Assembly: GCF_030408855.1 (NCBI RefSeq)
Contig: NZ_CP047358.1
Span: 1,240,001 to 1,304,000, forward strand
DNA: 64,000 nucleotides
Direction of reading: 5' to 3'
Source: Corynebacterium glaucum
GTDB lineage: Bacteria; Actinomycetota; Actinomycetes; Mycobacteriales; Mycobacteriaceae
In this document: positions 34,379 through 42,564 of the stretch, piece by piece
Layout of the letters: each line of letters begins with the position of its first letter
How positions within the stretch are numbered: the stretch's first letter is position 1
Program-made: the position numbers and the translations under genes
The notes under the pieces: model-generated
What the model was told of the DNA's origin: nothing
Seen by the model: the letters and a program-made list of their open reading frames with translations, nothing else
Database searches by the model: none

Positions 34379-35299
34379 ATGGACGAGACAACAAACTTCG
34401 CAAGGCAGCACTTCGACGTCGCCATCGCCGGAGGCGGATTCGCCGGAACCGCGGCAGCGATCAACCTCGCTCGGGCCAACCGGAAGGTGTGCCTCGTAGA
34501 TGCGGGTGCGCCACGCAACCGAAACAGCGAGCACATGCATGGCGTGATTGGTCTCGACGCAGTGAATCCTTCCGCGCTGCTTGCCCGCGGCCACGCCGAG
34601 TTCGTGTCTTACGGTGGGATCCTCATCGACGGTCGCGTAGACGCTCTGGAGCAAACGTCCGCGGGTGAATGGTCGGTGAAGCTTGCGTCGGGCGAAGCAT
34701 CCACGGCCTCGCAGGTGCTCGTTGCAACCGGAATCACGGATGTGCTCCCCGAAGTCCCCGGGTTGAGCGAGATGTGGGGCACCCGTGTCTTCCACTGTCC
34801 GTACTGCCACGGGTGCGAAGTCAACGGCACGAACCTCGGTGTCGTCGGCGGGAAGAACCCGGGGTTCACCACCAGGATCGCAACGCTACTGACCAAGTGG
34901 GCGGCCAGCGTCACGCTGCACGCAAACGGGATGAACCTGAGCCCAGAACAGCGTGAACGCCTTCAACAGCACGGAGTAACTCTCGTCGTCGATGACGTAG
35001 TGCAGGTGTCGCCAGCGACTGACGACGACCACGCCGTCGAGATCACCACAGGCTCCGGGGCGATTCGCTATGACGCCTGCTTCACCGGACCGGAATTCAA
35101 GCCGAACGATGAGCTCCTCCGAACGGCAGGCTGTACCGTTGCAAATGGCTGGGTCCAGGTTGACGGAGGCAAAACCTCAGAGCCTGGACTGTGGGCGGTT
35201 GGCAACGTTGTCAGCTCACCGGATCAGGTCTCTCAAGCGCTCGGCTCGGGTGCCGCCGTCGCGATCGCCATCGACCAGCATCTCTTCGACCAATGCTAG
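34379..35299 (+). CDS. Thioredoxin-reductase-like flavoprotein with atypical NAD(P)H site
   Basis: The 306-residue protein has an FAD motif VAIAGGGFAGTAAAINLA (about 13-30), the redox pair FHCPYCHGCE (about 138-147) and an FAD-binding end GLWAVGNVVSSPDQVSQALGSGA. The central dinucleotide site reads VVGGKNPGFTTRIATLL in place of GGGDSA-x-E, and the HRR motif for NADPH is absent. It could be a dithiol oxidase of the GliT/HlmI/DepH kind rather than a true thioredoxin reductase; this is inference. It follows pdxR by 19 bases with a GGAGGACGGAACGG leader, so the two are likely co-transcribed. Its stop overlaps the convergent BASS stop by 4 bases. Confidence 0.8.
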   Translation: MDETTNFARQHFDVAIAGGGFAGTAAAINLARANRKVCLVDAGAPRNRNSEHMHGVIGLDAVNPSALLARGHAEFVSYGGILIDGRVDALEQTSAGEWSVKLASGEASTASQVLVATGITDVLPEVPGLSEMWGTRVFHCPYCHGCEVNGTNLGVVGGKNPGFTTRIATLLTKWAASVTLHANGMNLSPEQRERLQQHGVTLVVDDVVQVSPATDDDHAVEITTGSGAIRYDACFTGPEFKPNDELLRTAGCTVANGWVQVDGGKTSEPGLWAVGNVVSSPDQVSQALGSGAAVAIAIDQHLFDQC

Positions 35300-36267
35300 C
35301 CCTCCATCGCGGTGGAGAGGCTGGAGGGCCTGACCAGCCAGGCGTAGACCGCACCCGTGATGTTGTGCAGCACCGCCGCCACGGCACCCGGGAGTGCAGC
35401 CTCGGGCGCGAAGAACTTGCCGGCCATGCCGCTCGACAGACCCGCGGATTGGGTGCCCACCTCGATGGCCACCGTGCGGCGGTAGCTCTCCGGCTGGCCG
35501 CAGAGCTTGGAGGTGTAGTAGCCCAAGACGTATCCAAGCACGTTGTGCGCGAGCACTGCGAGGAACACGATGAGACCAACTTCCAGCAGCGCATCTTTGT
35601 TCTTGGCCACCGTCGGGAACACCACGCCACCGATACCGATGATGGAGATCCACGGCAGGATGGGCGAGATCTTCTCCATCCACGCATCGAGAAGGTAACG
35701 CAGGAGAATGCCACCGATGACCGGGATTAGGACGGTCTGCGCGAGCGATTTCGCCATGCCTGCCGCGTCCACCTGGATCTCGGCACCGGCGAGCAGCAAC
35801 ATGAGCATCGGCGTCATGATCGGCGCGATCAGGGTGGAAACGCTGGTCATAGCGACGGAGAGCGCTACGTCGCCTTTAGACAGGTATGCGATGACGTTCG
35901 AGGAAGTGCCGCCCGGCACCGAGCCGAGCATGAGCAAACCAACCGCCAGCATCGGGTTGAGGTTGAAAAGCTTTGCGACGAGCACCGCTGCCAACGGCAT
36001 GATGAGGAACTGGGCAATCACACCGATCAGGACGGGGATCGGGCGGCGCGCGATCTCTTTGAAGTCCGGGATCGTCAGGGTCAGACCCATTCCGAACATG
36101 ATGATCATTAAGAAGTACGTGATGTACTGCGTGAGCGGAAGGAATGGGCCCGGTGCGAAGAACGCAATGGCCGAGCCGACAAGGATGAAAATAGGAAACG
36201 CGGTGACAGCAAAGGCGGCGGATCTATCCTTCGCTGAAGTGAATTCAGGTTCGATGGGTGCGCTCAT
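35296..36267 (-). CDS. BASS-family sodium/organic anion symporter
   Basis: The 323-residue protein has about ten hydrophobic segments and the BASS hallmarks VGLLMLGSVPGGTSSNVIAYLSKGDVALSVAMT (a sodium-site crossover, quoted in part as GSVPGGTSSN) and a later EVGTQSAGLSSGMAGKFF crossover. Relatives import bile acids, pyruvate or other organic anions with Na+. The substrate is unknown here; pantothenate or a keto acid are plausible. It is convergent with the flavoprotein and separated from arc by 104 bases that include a nested hairpin over its own leader. Confidence 0.88.
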   Translation of the reverse strand: MSAPIEPEFTSAKDRSAAFAVTAFPIFILVGSAIAFFAPGPFLPLTQYITYFLMIIMFGMGLTLTIPDFKEIARRPIPVLIGVIAQFLIMPLAAVLVAKLFNLNPMLAVGLLMLGSVPGGTSSNVIAYLSKGDVALSVAMTSVSTLIAPIMTPMLMLLLAGAEIQVDAAGMAKSLAQTVLIPVIGGILLRYLLDAWMEKISPILPWISIIGIGGVVFPTVAKNKDALLEVGLIVFLAVLAHNVLGYVLGYYTSKLCGQPESYRRTVAIEVGTQSAGLSSGMAGKFFAPEAALPGAVAAVLHNITGAVYAWLVRPSSLSTAMEG

Positions 36268-36275
36268 AAGCCTTC

Positions 36276-36317
36276 CTATCCAAAGCGTGGAACGGTGAGT
36301 TCCGTTTCATAGGATAG
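36276..36317 (-). promoter_or_regulatory. Nested inverted repeat in the BASS gene leader
   Basis: Outer arms CTATCC (36276-36281) and GGATAG (36312-36317) enclose inner arms GGAAC (36289-36293) and GTTCC (36299-36303). On the minus strand the 3' arm abuts the AGGAAGG Shine-Dalgarno before the ATG at 36267. The structure could be an RNA hairpin affecting translation or a DNA operator. Confidence 0.4.
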
Positions 36318-36371
36318 AGGGCACTGTACGCTACGTCACATTGAAGGGCGCGATGACGCCTCCCTCACCGT

Positions 36372-37910
36372 TTAGACCGTGGCGGTGCGGGCCTCTGCGG
36401 CGAGCGCCTCGGCAGCCACGATGCGCTTGCCTTGGCGGCCGGAGATGCGCGCCCACTCGTCCGGGTTCGTAGTGTTCGGCATGTCCTCGCTCTCGTCCTG
36501 CTCAGTGCGCACGGCCTCCCGCAGGTGCGCTGCAGTGACGCCACCTGTGTTTGTACCCGCAATCTGGTCCTTAATTGCCAGTTTCTTGGCCCGGTCCACC
36601 ACGTTGGCGATCATCGCGCCGGAGACAAAGTCGTGGTAGTGAAGCGTTTCAACGGTGCCGTCGACAAGCTGCAAGCGCACGAACGGGCGAGGGGCGAACA
36701 ACTCCTCGACCGCTGCCTCGATGAGTGCTTCCGGCGACTCGGCGAGCGGGATGTCCGCGGTGATGTAGCGGGCGAAGATGTCCGCTGCCTCCTTGCGGTT
36801 CGGCCGCGATACGCGGATCTTGATGTCCAGGCGGCCCGGGCGCAGTATCGCCGGGTCGATGAGCTCTTCACGGTTGGTCGCGCCGATCACGATGACGTTC
36901 GCGATGTCTTCGACACCGTCGATCTCGGTGAGCAGCTGCGGCACGACGGTGGTCTCCATGTCATTTGAGACACCGGAGCCGCGGGTGCGGAAGATAGACT
37001 CCATCTCGTCGAAGAACACGATGACGGGGCGGCCGTCGGAGGCGAGTTCGCGGGCGCGCTCGAAGATGAGGCGGATGCGGCGCTCCGTCTCGCCGACGAA
37101 CTTATTCAGCAGCTCGGGACCCTTGACGTTGATGAAGCGCGCCTGTGCCCCATCACCGATGCGCTGCGACAGCGAATTCGCTACCGCCTTGGCGATCAGG
37201 GTTTTGCCGCAGCCCGGAGGGCCGTACAGCAGCAGGCCCTTCGGCGGTGCGAGGCGGTATTGCCGGTAGAGCTCCGGGTAGGCGAACGGCAGCTCGACGG
37301 AATCCTTGATCGTCTCGATCTGGCTCGAAAGACCACCGATGTCGGCGTAGGTCACGTTGGGCACTTCTTCGAGCGAAAGCTGGTTGACCTCGGTCTTGGG
37401 AATGCGCTCGTAGGCGTAACCGGCCTTCGGATCAATTAAGACCGTGTCGCCAGCGCGAGCGGCATCCTTGAGCGGTTCGGCCAGGTGGACAAGGTGCTCC
37501 GTGCCCTGCTGATCAGCCACCAAAGCGCGGTTGCCGCCGATCTTTTCCACCAGCGTCGCAAGCTGACCGGTGGATTCGTAACCGCAGGCCTCGACGATCA
37601 CGGTGCCGTCGCCAAGCCGGACGAGCGTGCCTGGAGTGAGTGCTGTGGGCTCGACCGTCGGTGCGACTTTGACTCGCATCCTGCGTCCGGAGGTGAAGAC
37701 CTCTGCTTCCATGCCGCGCGGCGAATCCTCGAGGAAGATGCCGTAGGTCGAGGCGGGCTCACCGAGCGCCTCAACCTGGGCGTAGAGCAGGTTGAGCTTG
37801 TCGCGGCTCGACTTGAGCAGTTCCGCAAGCTTGGTGTTGCGCTCGCTCATCGCGCGGTTCTCGCGCTTTAGCTCTCGCAGTTCGGGCCCGAAAGCATCGT
37901 CTTCAATCAT
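36372..37910 (-). CDS. arc: ARC/Mpa AAA+ ATPase (proteasome-type, without docking tail)
   Basis: The 512-residue protein has the Mpa layout: an N-terminal coiled coil (about 5-50, [28 protein letters not shown]) that binds Pup, OB-fold domains (about 65-195), and an AAA+ domain with [17 protein letters not shown] (Walker A, about 228-244) and [12 protein letters not shown] (Walker B, about 297-308). M. tuberculosis Mpa ends in a GQYL tail that opens the proteasome gate. This protein ends in AEARTATV, so docking to a 20S core is not expected, matching the missing prcBA. TAAGCT (37918-37923) lies 7 bases before the ATG. Confidence 0.94.
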   Translation of the reverse strand: MIEDDAFGPELRELKRENRAMSERNTKLAELLKSSRDKLNLLYAQVEALGEPASTYGIFLEDSPRGMEAEVFTSGRRMRVKVAPTVEPTALTPGTLVRLGDGTVIVEACGYESTGQLATLVEKIGGNRALVADQQGTEHLVHLAEPLKDAARAGDTVLIDPKAGYAYERIPKTEVNQLSLEEVPNVTYADIGGLSSQIETIKDSVELPFAYPELYRQYRLAPPKGLLLYGPPGCGKTLIAKAVANSLSQRIGDGAQARFINVKGPELLNKFVGETERRIRLIFERARELASDGRPVIVFFDEMESIFRTRGSGVSNDMETTVVPQLLTEIDGVEDIANVIVIGATNREELIDPAILRPGRLDIKIRVSRPNRKEAADIFARYITADIPLAESPEALIEAAVEELFAPRPFVRLQLVDGTVETLHYHDFVSGAMIANVVDRAKKLAIKDQIAGTNTGGVTAAHLREAVRTEQDESEDMPNTTNPDEWARISGRQGKRIVAAEALAAEARTATV

Positions 37911-37933
37911 GCTGTCTAGCTTAACGGCCTAGC

Positions 37934-38767
37934 TTAACGACGAGCCCTGCGCTGCGGCCTCGGCGGCACCACCCCGTCGGCGAGGCGGCGGGTCCAGACC
38001 AGAAACGCAGTGTGCGCGTTCATGCGGTGCTCCGGACGGGTGGCAAGCCCTTCGACCTTCCACTCGCGCAGCAGCGTTTCCCAGGCGCGAGGTTCGGTGA
38101 AGCACTTCGCCTCCCGGATGGCCTCCATGATGTTCATCAACTGCGGCACGGTGGCAACGTAGGTCATGAACACGCCGCCGGGAATGAGTACGTCTTTCAC
38201 CGTGTCGATGAAGTGCCACGGCTCGACCATGTCCAAGATCACGCGGTCGACGGGACCGTCGAGATCCTCGGGGGTGATCTCGCCGAAATCACCGAGACGC
38301 GGCGTCCACCACTCGGGGTGCGAGCCGAAGTAATCGGCGACGTTGTCTTTCGCGAACGCGAGGTGGTCGTCGCGGATCTCGTAGGAGAACACGCGACCCT
38401 CCGGGCCGACAGCGCGCAGCAGCGACATGGTGAGCGCGCCGGAGCCGGCGCCGGCTTCCAACACGCGCGCCCCCATGAAGATGTCGCCTTCCACGAGGAT
38501 CTGCGCGGCGTCCTTCGGGTAGATCACCGCCGCGCCGCGCGGCATCGACAGGACGTGGTCCACCAGCAGGTGGCGGAAGCACAGGTAGTCCGCCCCAAGG
38601 GTCGACTCCACCACGGACCCCTCGTCGGCACCGATGATGTCGTCGTGCTCAACAATGCCTTTGTGCGAGTGAAACTGCCCGCCCGGCACCAGCTCAATGG
38701 TGAAGTGCCGGCGCTTGGCGTCGGTGAGCTGAACTTTGTCGCCGGGCTGAAACGGGCCTGAATACAT
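37934..38767 (-). CDS. trmI: tRNA (adenine-58-N1)-methyltransferase TrmI
   Basis: Methylates A58 in the tRNA T-loop with SAM. The 277-residue protein has an N-terminal FLTD-type beta domain (about 1-65) and a SAM domain with VLEAGAGSGALTMSLLRAVG (about 100-119), a conserved DMVEPWHF (about 180) and TYVATVPQLMNIMEAI. The ATG at 38767 is preferred because AGAGGAAG lies just upstream and homology starts at MYSGPFQPGD. An upstream ATG seven codons earlier is possible. The trmI-arc-dop-pup neighbourhood is conserved in actinobacteria. Confidence 0.94.
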   Translation of the reverse strand: MYSGPFQPGDKVQLTDAKRRHFTIELVPGGQFHSHKGIVEHDDIIGADEGSVVESTLGADYLCFRHLLVDHVLSMPRGAAVIYPKDAAQILVEGDIFMGARVLEAGAGSGALTMSLLRAVGPEGRVFSYEIRDDHLAFAKDNVADYFGSHPEWWTPRLGDFGEITPEDLDGPVDRVILDMVEPWHFIDTVKDVLIPGGVFMTYVATVPQLMNIMEAIREAKCFTEPRAWETLLREWKVEGLATRPEHRMNAHTAFLVWTRRLADGVVPPRPQRRARR

Positions 38768-38799
38768 GGACTTCCTCTGGTTTTTCAATGAGCGGGGTG

Positions 38800-40008
38800 T
38801 TATGCGCCGCTCAAGTATGCCGTAAGCGCCTGCTCAAACCACAGCTGGTCCTTAACACCGGCCAGCTCCCGCGCCGAGTGCATGGACAGCAGCGGGATGC
38901 CGACATCAACGGTTGGGATGCCCAGCCGCGTTGAAGCGATCGGCCCGATCGTGGAGCCGCACGGCACCTCGTTGTGGCCAACAAAAAACTGCACGGGCAC
39001 ACCCGCAGAGTCGGCAGCACGTCGCCAGATCGCCTGCGTCTCCGCGTTCGACGCGTAACGCTGGTTAGCGTTGATTTTCAGCACCGGGCCGCGGTTCATC
39101 ATCGGACGATGCGTCGGGTCGTGCTTGTGGGCATAGTTCGGGTGCACCGCGTGCGCCGCGTCGGCAGAGATCATTGACGACGCCGCGTACACATCCAGCG
39201 GGTCGCCCATCCCAGGCACTTCCGCAAGCAGCTTGGCAAGCACGCGCTCCAAAAGCGGCCCGCCGGCTCCTTCGGTGGTCGAGGAGCCAATTTCCTCGTG
39301 GTTGAACGCGGCGAGTACGAGCACGTCACCGGACTCCCGGCCGTTGTCTACCGCCGCAAGCATCGCGTTGAGCGAGGCGTGCACGCTGGACAGATTGTCC
39401 AACCGCCCCGCCGCCACTAAGTCTCCGAATACCTCTGGGCGTTGTGCGTCAGCAGAAATCAGCTCGTGGGCGACGATGCGCTGCGCATCCACACACGCGG
39501 CTTCCGCCACGATCTCTCGCAGCGGCCGATCCTCAGCCAGCACCGGCTGCAGGTGCGTTTGCCGGTTCATCTCCGGCTGGTTGCCGCGGTAGAGGTGAAT
39601 AGCCAAATGCGGCACGCGGGCGACTGGGCCGGTGGAAACCAGGCGCACCGAGCCGTCGTCAAGCGAGATGCGTCCTGCGAAAGTGAGCTCTCGATCGAAC
39701 CATGTCTCGACCACTGCCCCTCCATAGACCTCGACAGCGACCTGGCGGAAACCTTCTCCCTCGAAGTCCATGCTTGGCTTGACCACAAGCCCCGGCGAGT
39801 CGGTGTGCGATCCGATGATGCGAAAGCGTGGCTGCGGGTTTTCGGGCACCCACCAGGCCACGACCGCCCCGCCTCGCACCATCACGTGCCCGCCCGGTGT
39901 GGTTGCGGTGTCCTCCGTGAACCCGGCAGCAACGAGCGCGTCGCGGACGTTCGCAGCTGCGTGATATGCGCTAGGGGAATCAGCAATGAACTCAGCGAGA
40001 TGCGTCAT
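38800..40008 (-). CDS. M18-family metalloaminopeptidase
   Basis: The 402-residue protein has the aspartyl aminopeptidase pattern: the first zinc His in IGSHTDSPGLVVKP (about 72-85), Asp in LDNLSSVHA (about 238), AAFNHEEIGSSTTEGAGG (about 262-279, with the catalytic Glu pair), and the late His in GIPLLSMHSARELAG. It should remove acidic or other residues from peptide N-termini in the cytoplasm. TAGGGT (40016-40021) lies 7 bases before the ATG at 40008. A longer frame of three codons exists. Confidence 0.93.
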   Translation of the reverse strand: MTHLAEFIADSPSAYHAAANVRDALVAAGFTEDTATTPGGHVMVRGGAVVAWWVPENPQPRFRIIGSHTDSPGLVVKPSMDFEGEGFRQVAVEVYGGAVVETWFDRELTFAGRISLDDGSVRLVSTGPVARVPHLAIHLYRGNQPEMNRQTHLQPVLAEDRPLREIVAEAACVDAQRIVAHELISADAQRPEVFGDLVAAGRLDNLSSVHASLNAMLAAVDNGRESGDVLVLAAFNHEEIGSSTTEGAGGPLLERVLAKLLAEVPGMGDPLDVYAASSMISADAAHAVHPNYAHKHDPTHRPMMNRGPVLKINANQRYASNAETQAIWRRAADSAGVPVQFFVGHNEVPCGSTIGPIASTRLGIPTVDVGIPLLSMHSARELAGVKDQLWFEQALTAYLSGA

Positions 40009-40015
40009 GCAACCC

Positions 40016-40031
40016 ACCCTAGCGATACCCT
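40016..40031. promoter_or_regulatory. Divergent -10 elements for M18 peptidase and RecB-like gene
   Basis: TAGGGT (40016-40021, minus) and TACCCT (40026-40031, plus) lie 7 and 9 bases before the two starts. A 32-base intergenic region therefore serves both genes. Confidence 0.5.
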
Positions 40032-40040
40032 GTGATAACG

Positions 40041-40877
40041 ATGACTACACCCAAACCGCTCGCGCTCTCCCCGTCGCGCGCCAGTGACTACCGGCAATGC
40101 CCGCTGCTGTACCGCCTGCGCACCATCGATCGGCTGCCCGAGCCGAAGACCATCCAACAGGTTCGCGGCACGCTCGTACACGCGGTGTTGGAGGAGATGT
40201 TCGACTGGCCGCGCGAGGAGCGCACCTACCCGGCCGCCGTCAAGCGGCTCAAGCCGGCGTGGGCGCGCATGCAGGAGAAGGAGCCTGATTGCGCCGCGGC
40301 AGTCGAGGATGAGCTTCAGTTGCTTATCGACGCCCGCGCCCTGCTCAAAGGCTACTTCCACATGGAATCACCGCTTGGGTTTGATCCGCAGGCCCAAGAG
40401 ATGTTCGTGGACGCGGTGTTACCGAACGGGGTGCCGGTGCGCGGGTTCATCGACCGGGTGGATGTGGCGCCCAGCGGCGAAGTCCGCGTGGTGGACTACA
40501 AGACGGGCAAGATGCCATCTGCGCGGTTTGCCGACGGCGCGCTTGCGCAGATGCGGTTCTACGGCCTGGTGTACTGGCGCTTGTTCGGCGTGATTCCAAC
40601 CCAGCTCAAGCTGATGTATCTGGGCGTGATGGATTCGCTGATGATCTCGCCGTCGCGCGAGGAGCTGGAGTACTTCGAGCGGGACCTCGGCGACCTTTGG
40701 GCGAAGATTGTCGCCGACGGTGTTGAGGGGCGGTTCCGCCCGCGAAAGACAGCCCTGTGCCCGTGGTGCCCGCACCAGGCGCTGTGCCCGGAGTTCGGTG
40801 GCACTCCCCCGCCGTATCCTGGGTGGCCCGGTTCGGCGGCGGATGCCACAGAGGACACCACGGAACAGGCGGATTAA
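40041..40877 (+). CDS. RecB-family PD-(D/E)XK nuclease
   Basis: The 278-residue protein begins LSPSRASDYRQCPLLYRLRTIDRLPE, the usual start of the Cas4/RecB-like nuclease domain, with a metal Asp-x-Lys core GEVRVVDYKTGKMP (about 150-163) and a C-terminal cysteine cluster (CPWCPHQALCPEF). With an N-terminal Cys this suggests an iron-sulfur cluster as in Cas4/AddB. It should be a DNA exonuclease; the pathway is unknown, and no CRISPR is nearby. It corresponds to mycobacterial Rv2119 in gene order. The stop overlaps the convergent fhs stop by 4 bases. Confidence 0.88.
   Translation: MTTPKPLALSPSRASDYRQCPLLYRLRTIDRLPEPKTIQQVRGTLVHAVLEEMFDWPREERTYPAAVKRLKPAWARMQEKEPDCAAAVEDELQLLIDARALLKGYFHMESPLGFDPQAQEMFVDAVLPNGVPVRGFIDRVDVAPSGEVRVVDYKTGKMPSARFADGALAQMRFYGLVYWRLFGVIPTQLKLMYLGVMDSLMISPSREELEYFERDLGDLWAKIVADGVEGRFRPRKTALCPWCPHQALCPEFGGTPPPYPGWPGSAADATEDTTEQAD
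40322..40332 (-). repeat. CGTCGATAAGC copy 10
   Basis: Exact copy antisense inside the RecB-like gene (Leu-Ile-Asp-Ala on the coding strand). Confidence 0.8.
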
Positions 40878-42559
40878 AACAAGCCGGTGATCCTGCCGTC
40901 GTCATCGATGTCGATGGTGTTCGCGGCCGGAGTTTTCGGCAGGCCAGGCATGGTCATGACGTCGCCGGTCAGCGCAACAACGAATCCGGCACCGGTGCGT
41001 GGGATCAGCTTGCGCACGTGCAGGGTATGGCCGGCCGGTGCGCCCAGCTGCGCTGGGTCGTCCGAGAACGAGTACTGCGTCTTCGAGATGCACACGGGCA
41101 GCTTGTCGAAGCTGTTGTCTTTGAGCATCTTCAGGTCACGCTCTGCGTTCACGGAGTACTGCACGTTGTCCGCGCGGTAGATCTCGCGGGCAATCGTTTC
41201 AATGGCGTTCTCGATTCCGTCCGCTGGGTCGTAGAGCGGTGCCGACGTGTTCTCGGCGAGGCTGTCCAGCAAGAGCTGCGCCAGATCCTCGGCGCCTTCG
41301 CCGCCGCGCGCCCAGACATCGGCCTCCGCGAGTGCGACGCCGAGCAGGTCCGCCCATTCGCGGACGAACGCGCGCTCTGCCTCGGTGTCCGTTGCGAAGA
41401 GGTTCAGCGCCACAATGGGAGCCACTCCGAACTTTCGCACGTTTTCGACGTGGCGCTCGAGGTTCACGATGCCGTCGCGCAGCGCGTCGAGGTTCTCAGT
41501 CTTCAGGTCTTCCTTTGCGACGCCCGCGTTGTGCTTGATGGAGCGGATCGTCACCACGATGACCGCTGCGGCGACATCCAACTCACCGGCCCGGGCCTTG
41601 ATGTCGAAGAACTTCTCCGCCCCCAGATCTGAGCCGAAGCCGGCCTCGGTGAGCACGATGTCGGCGTAGCTCAAGGCGGTTCGCGTGGCGATCAAGGTGT
41701 TGCAGCCGTGCGCGATGTTGGCGAACGGGCCGCCGTGGATGAACGCCGGGGTTCCGCCCAGAGTCTGCACGAGGTTCGGGCTAATCGCTTCCTTGAGCAG
41801 CGCGGCCATCGCACCTTCCGCGTGAAGCTGGCCTGAAGTGACGGGGTTGCCGTCAAAGTCCAACCCGATGGTGATTGCCGCGAGGCGGCGCTTCAAGTCG
41901 CCGAGGTCGCTGGCGAGACCGAGGATCGCCATGATCTCAGAGGCGGCGGTAATAGTGAAACCGGTTTGGGCAGGCACACCGCTGGTAGGGCCACCCAAAC
42001 CGGTGACTACGTTGCGCAGCGCGCGATCGTTCACGTCCAAGCAGCGCTGCCAGGTCACGCGACGCGGGTCAATGCGCAGTTCGTTGCCCTGCTGGATGTG
42101 GTTGTCAATCATCGCGGCCAGCGTATTGTTTGCGCTGGTGATCGCGTGGAAGTCGCCGGTGAAGTGGAGGTTAATGCTCTCCATCGGCACCACCTGGGAG
42201 TAGCCACCGCCAGCGGCTCCACCCTTGATGCCCATGACGGGGCCGAGCGAGGGTTCCCGGAGCGCCACCATCGCTTTCTGTCCCAGGCGTGTCAGCGCGT
42301 CTGTGAGCCCGATTAGCACGGTGGATTTCCCCTCGCCTGCGGGAGTCGGCGAAACACCGGTGACCAGCACGAGCTTTCCCGGTTCCGAATCCGGCACCTG
42401 GGTGATATCCACCTTGGCCATGTACTTGCCGTAGGGCACCAGCGCCTCATCCGCAACCCCGGCGCGGGCGGCGATCTCGGTGATCGGCTTGAGCTCGTGG
42501 GCCTGCGCGATCTCTACGTCGGTCTTGGGCTGGGTCTCCTGCGTGTGCTGGGCTGTCAT
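40874..42559 (-). CDS. fhs: Formate-tetrahydrofolate ligase
   Basis: Makes 10-formyl-tetrahydrofolate from formate, THF and ATP. The 561-residue protein shows TPAGEGKSTVLIGLTDAL (P-loop, about 71-88), REPSLGPVMGIKGGAAGGGYSQV (about 100-122), NIAHGCNTLIATR (about 285) and a C-terminal GDVMTMPGLPKTPAA. With PFL in the same window it gives the cell a way to capture formate into one-carbon metabolism. TACTCT (42567-42572) lies 7 bases before the ATG, so it may have its own promoter despite lying 5 bases after the Dcu gene. Confidence 0.96.
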   Translation of the reverse strand: MTAQHTQETQPKTDVEIAQAHELKPITEIAARAGVADEALVPYGKYMAKVDITQVPDSEPGKLVLVTGVSPTPAGEGKSTVLIGLTDALTRLGQKAMVALREPSLGPVMGIKGGAAGGGYSQVVPMESINLHFTGDFHAITSANNTLAAMIDNHIQQGNELRIDPRRVTWQRCLDVNDRALRNVVTGLGGPTSGVPAQTGFTITAASEIMAILGLASDLGDLKRRLAAITIGLDFDGNPVTSGQLHAEGAMAALLKEAISPNLVQTLGGTPAFIHGGPFANIAHGCNTLIATRTALSYADIVLTEAGFGSDLGAEKFFDIKARAGELDVAAAVIVVTIRSIKHNAGVAKEDLKTENLDALRDGIVNLERHVENVRKFGVAPIVALNLFATDTEAERAFVREWADLLGVALAEADVWARGGEGAEDLAQLLLDSLAENTSAPLYDPADGIENAIETIAREIYRADNVQYSVNAERDLKMLKDNSFDKLPVCISKTQYSFSDDPAQLGAPAGHTLHVRKLIPRTGAGFVVALTGDVMTMPGLPKTPAANTIDIDDDGRITGLF

Positions 42560-42564
42560 AGGCC

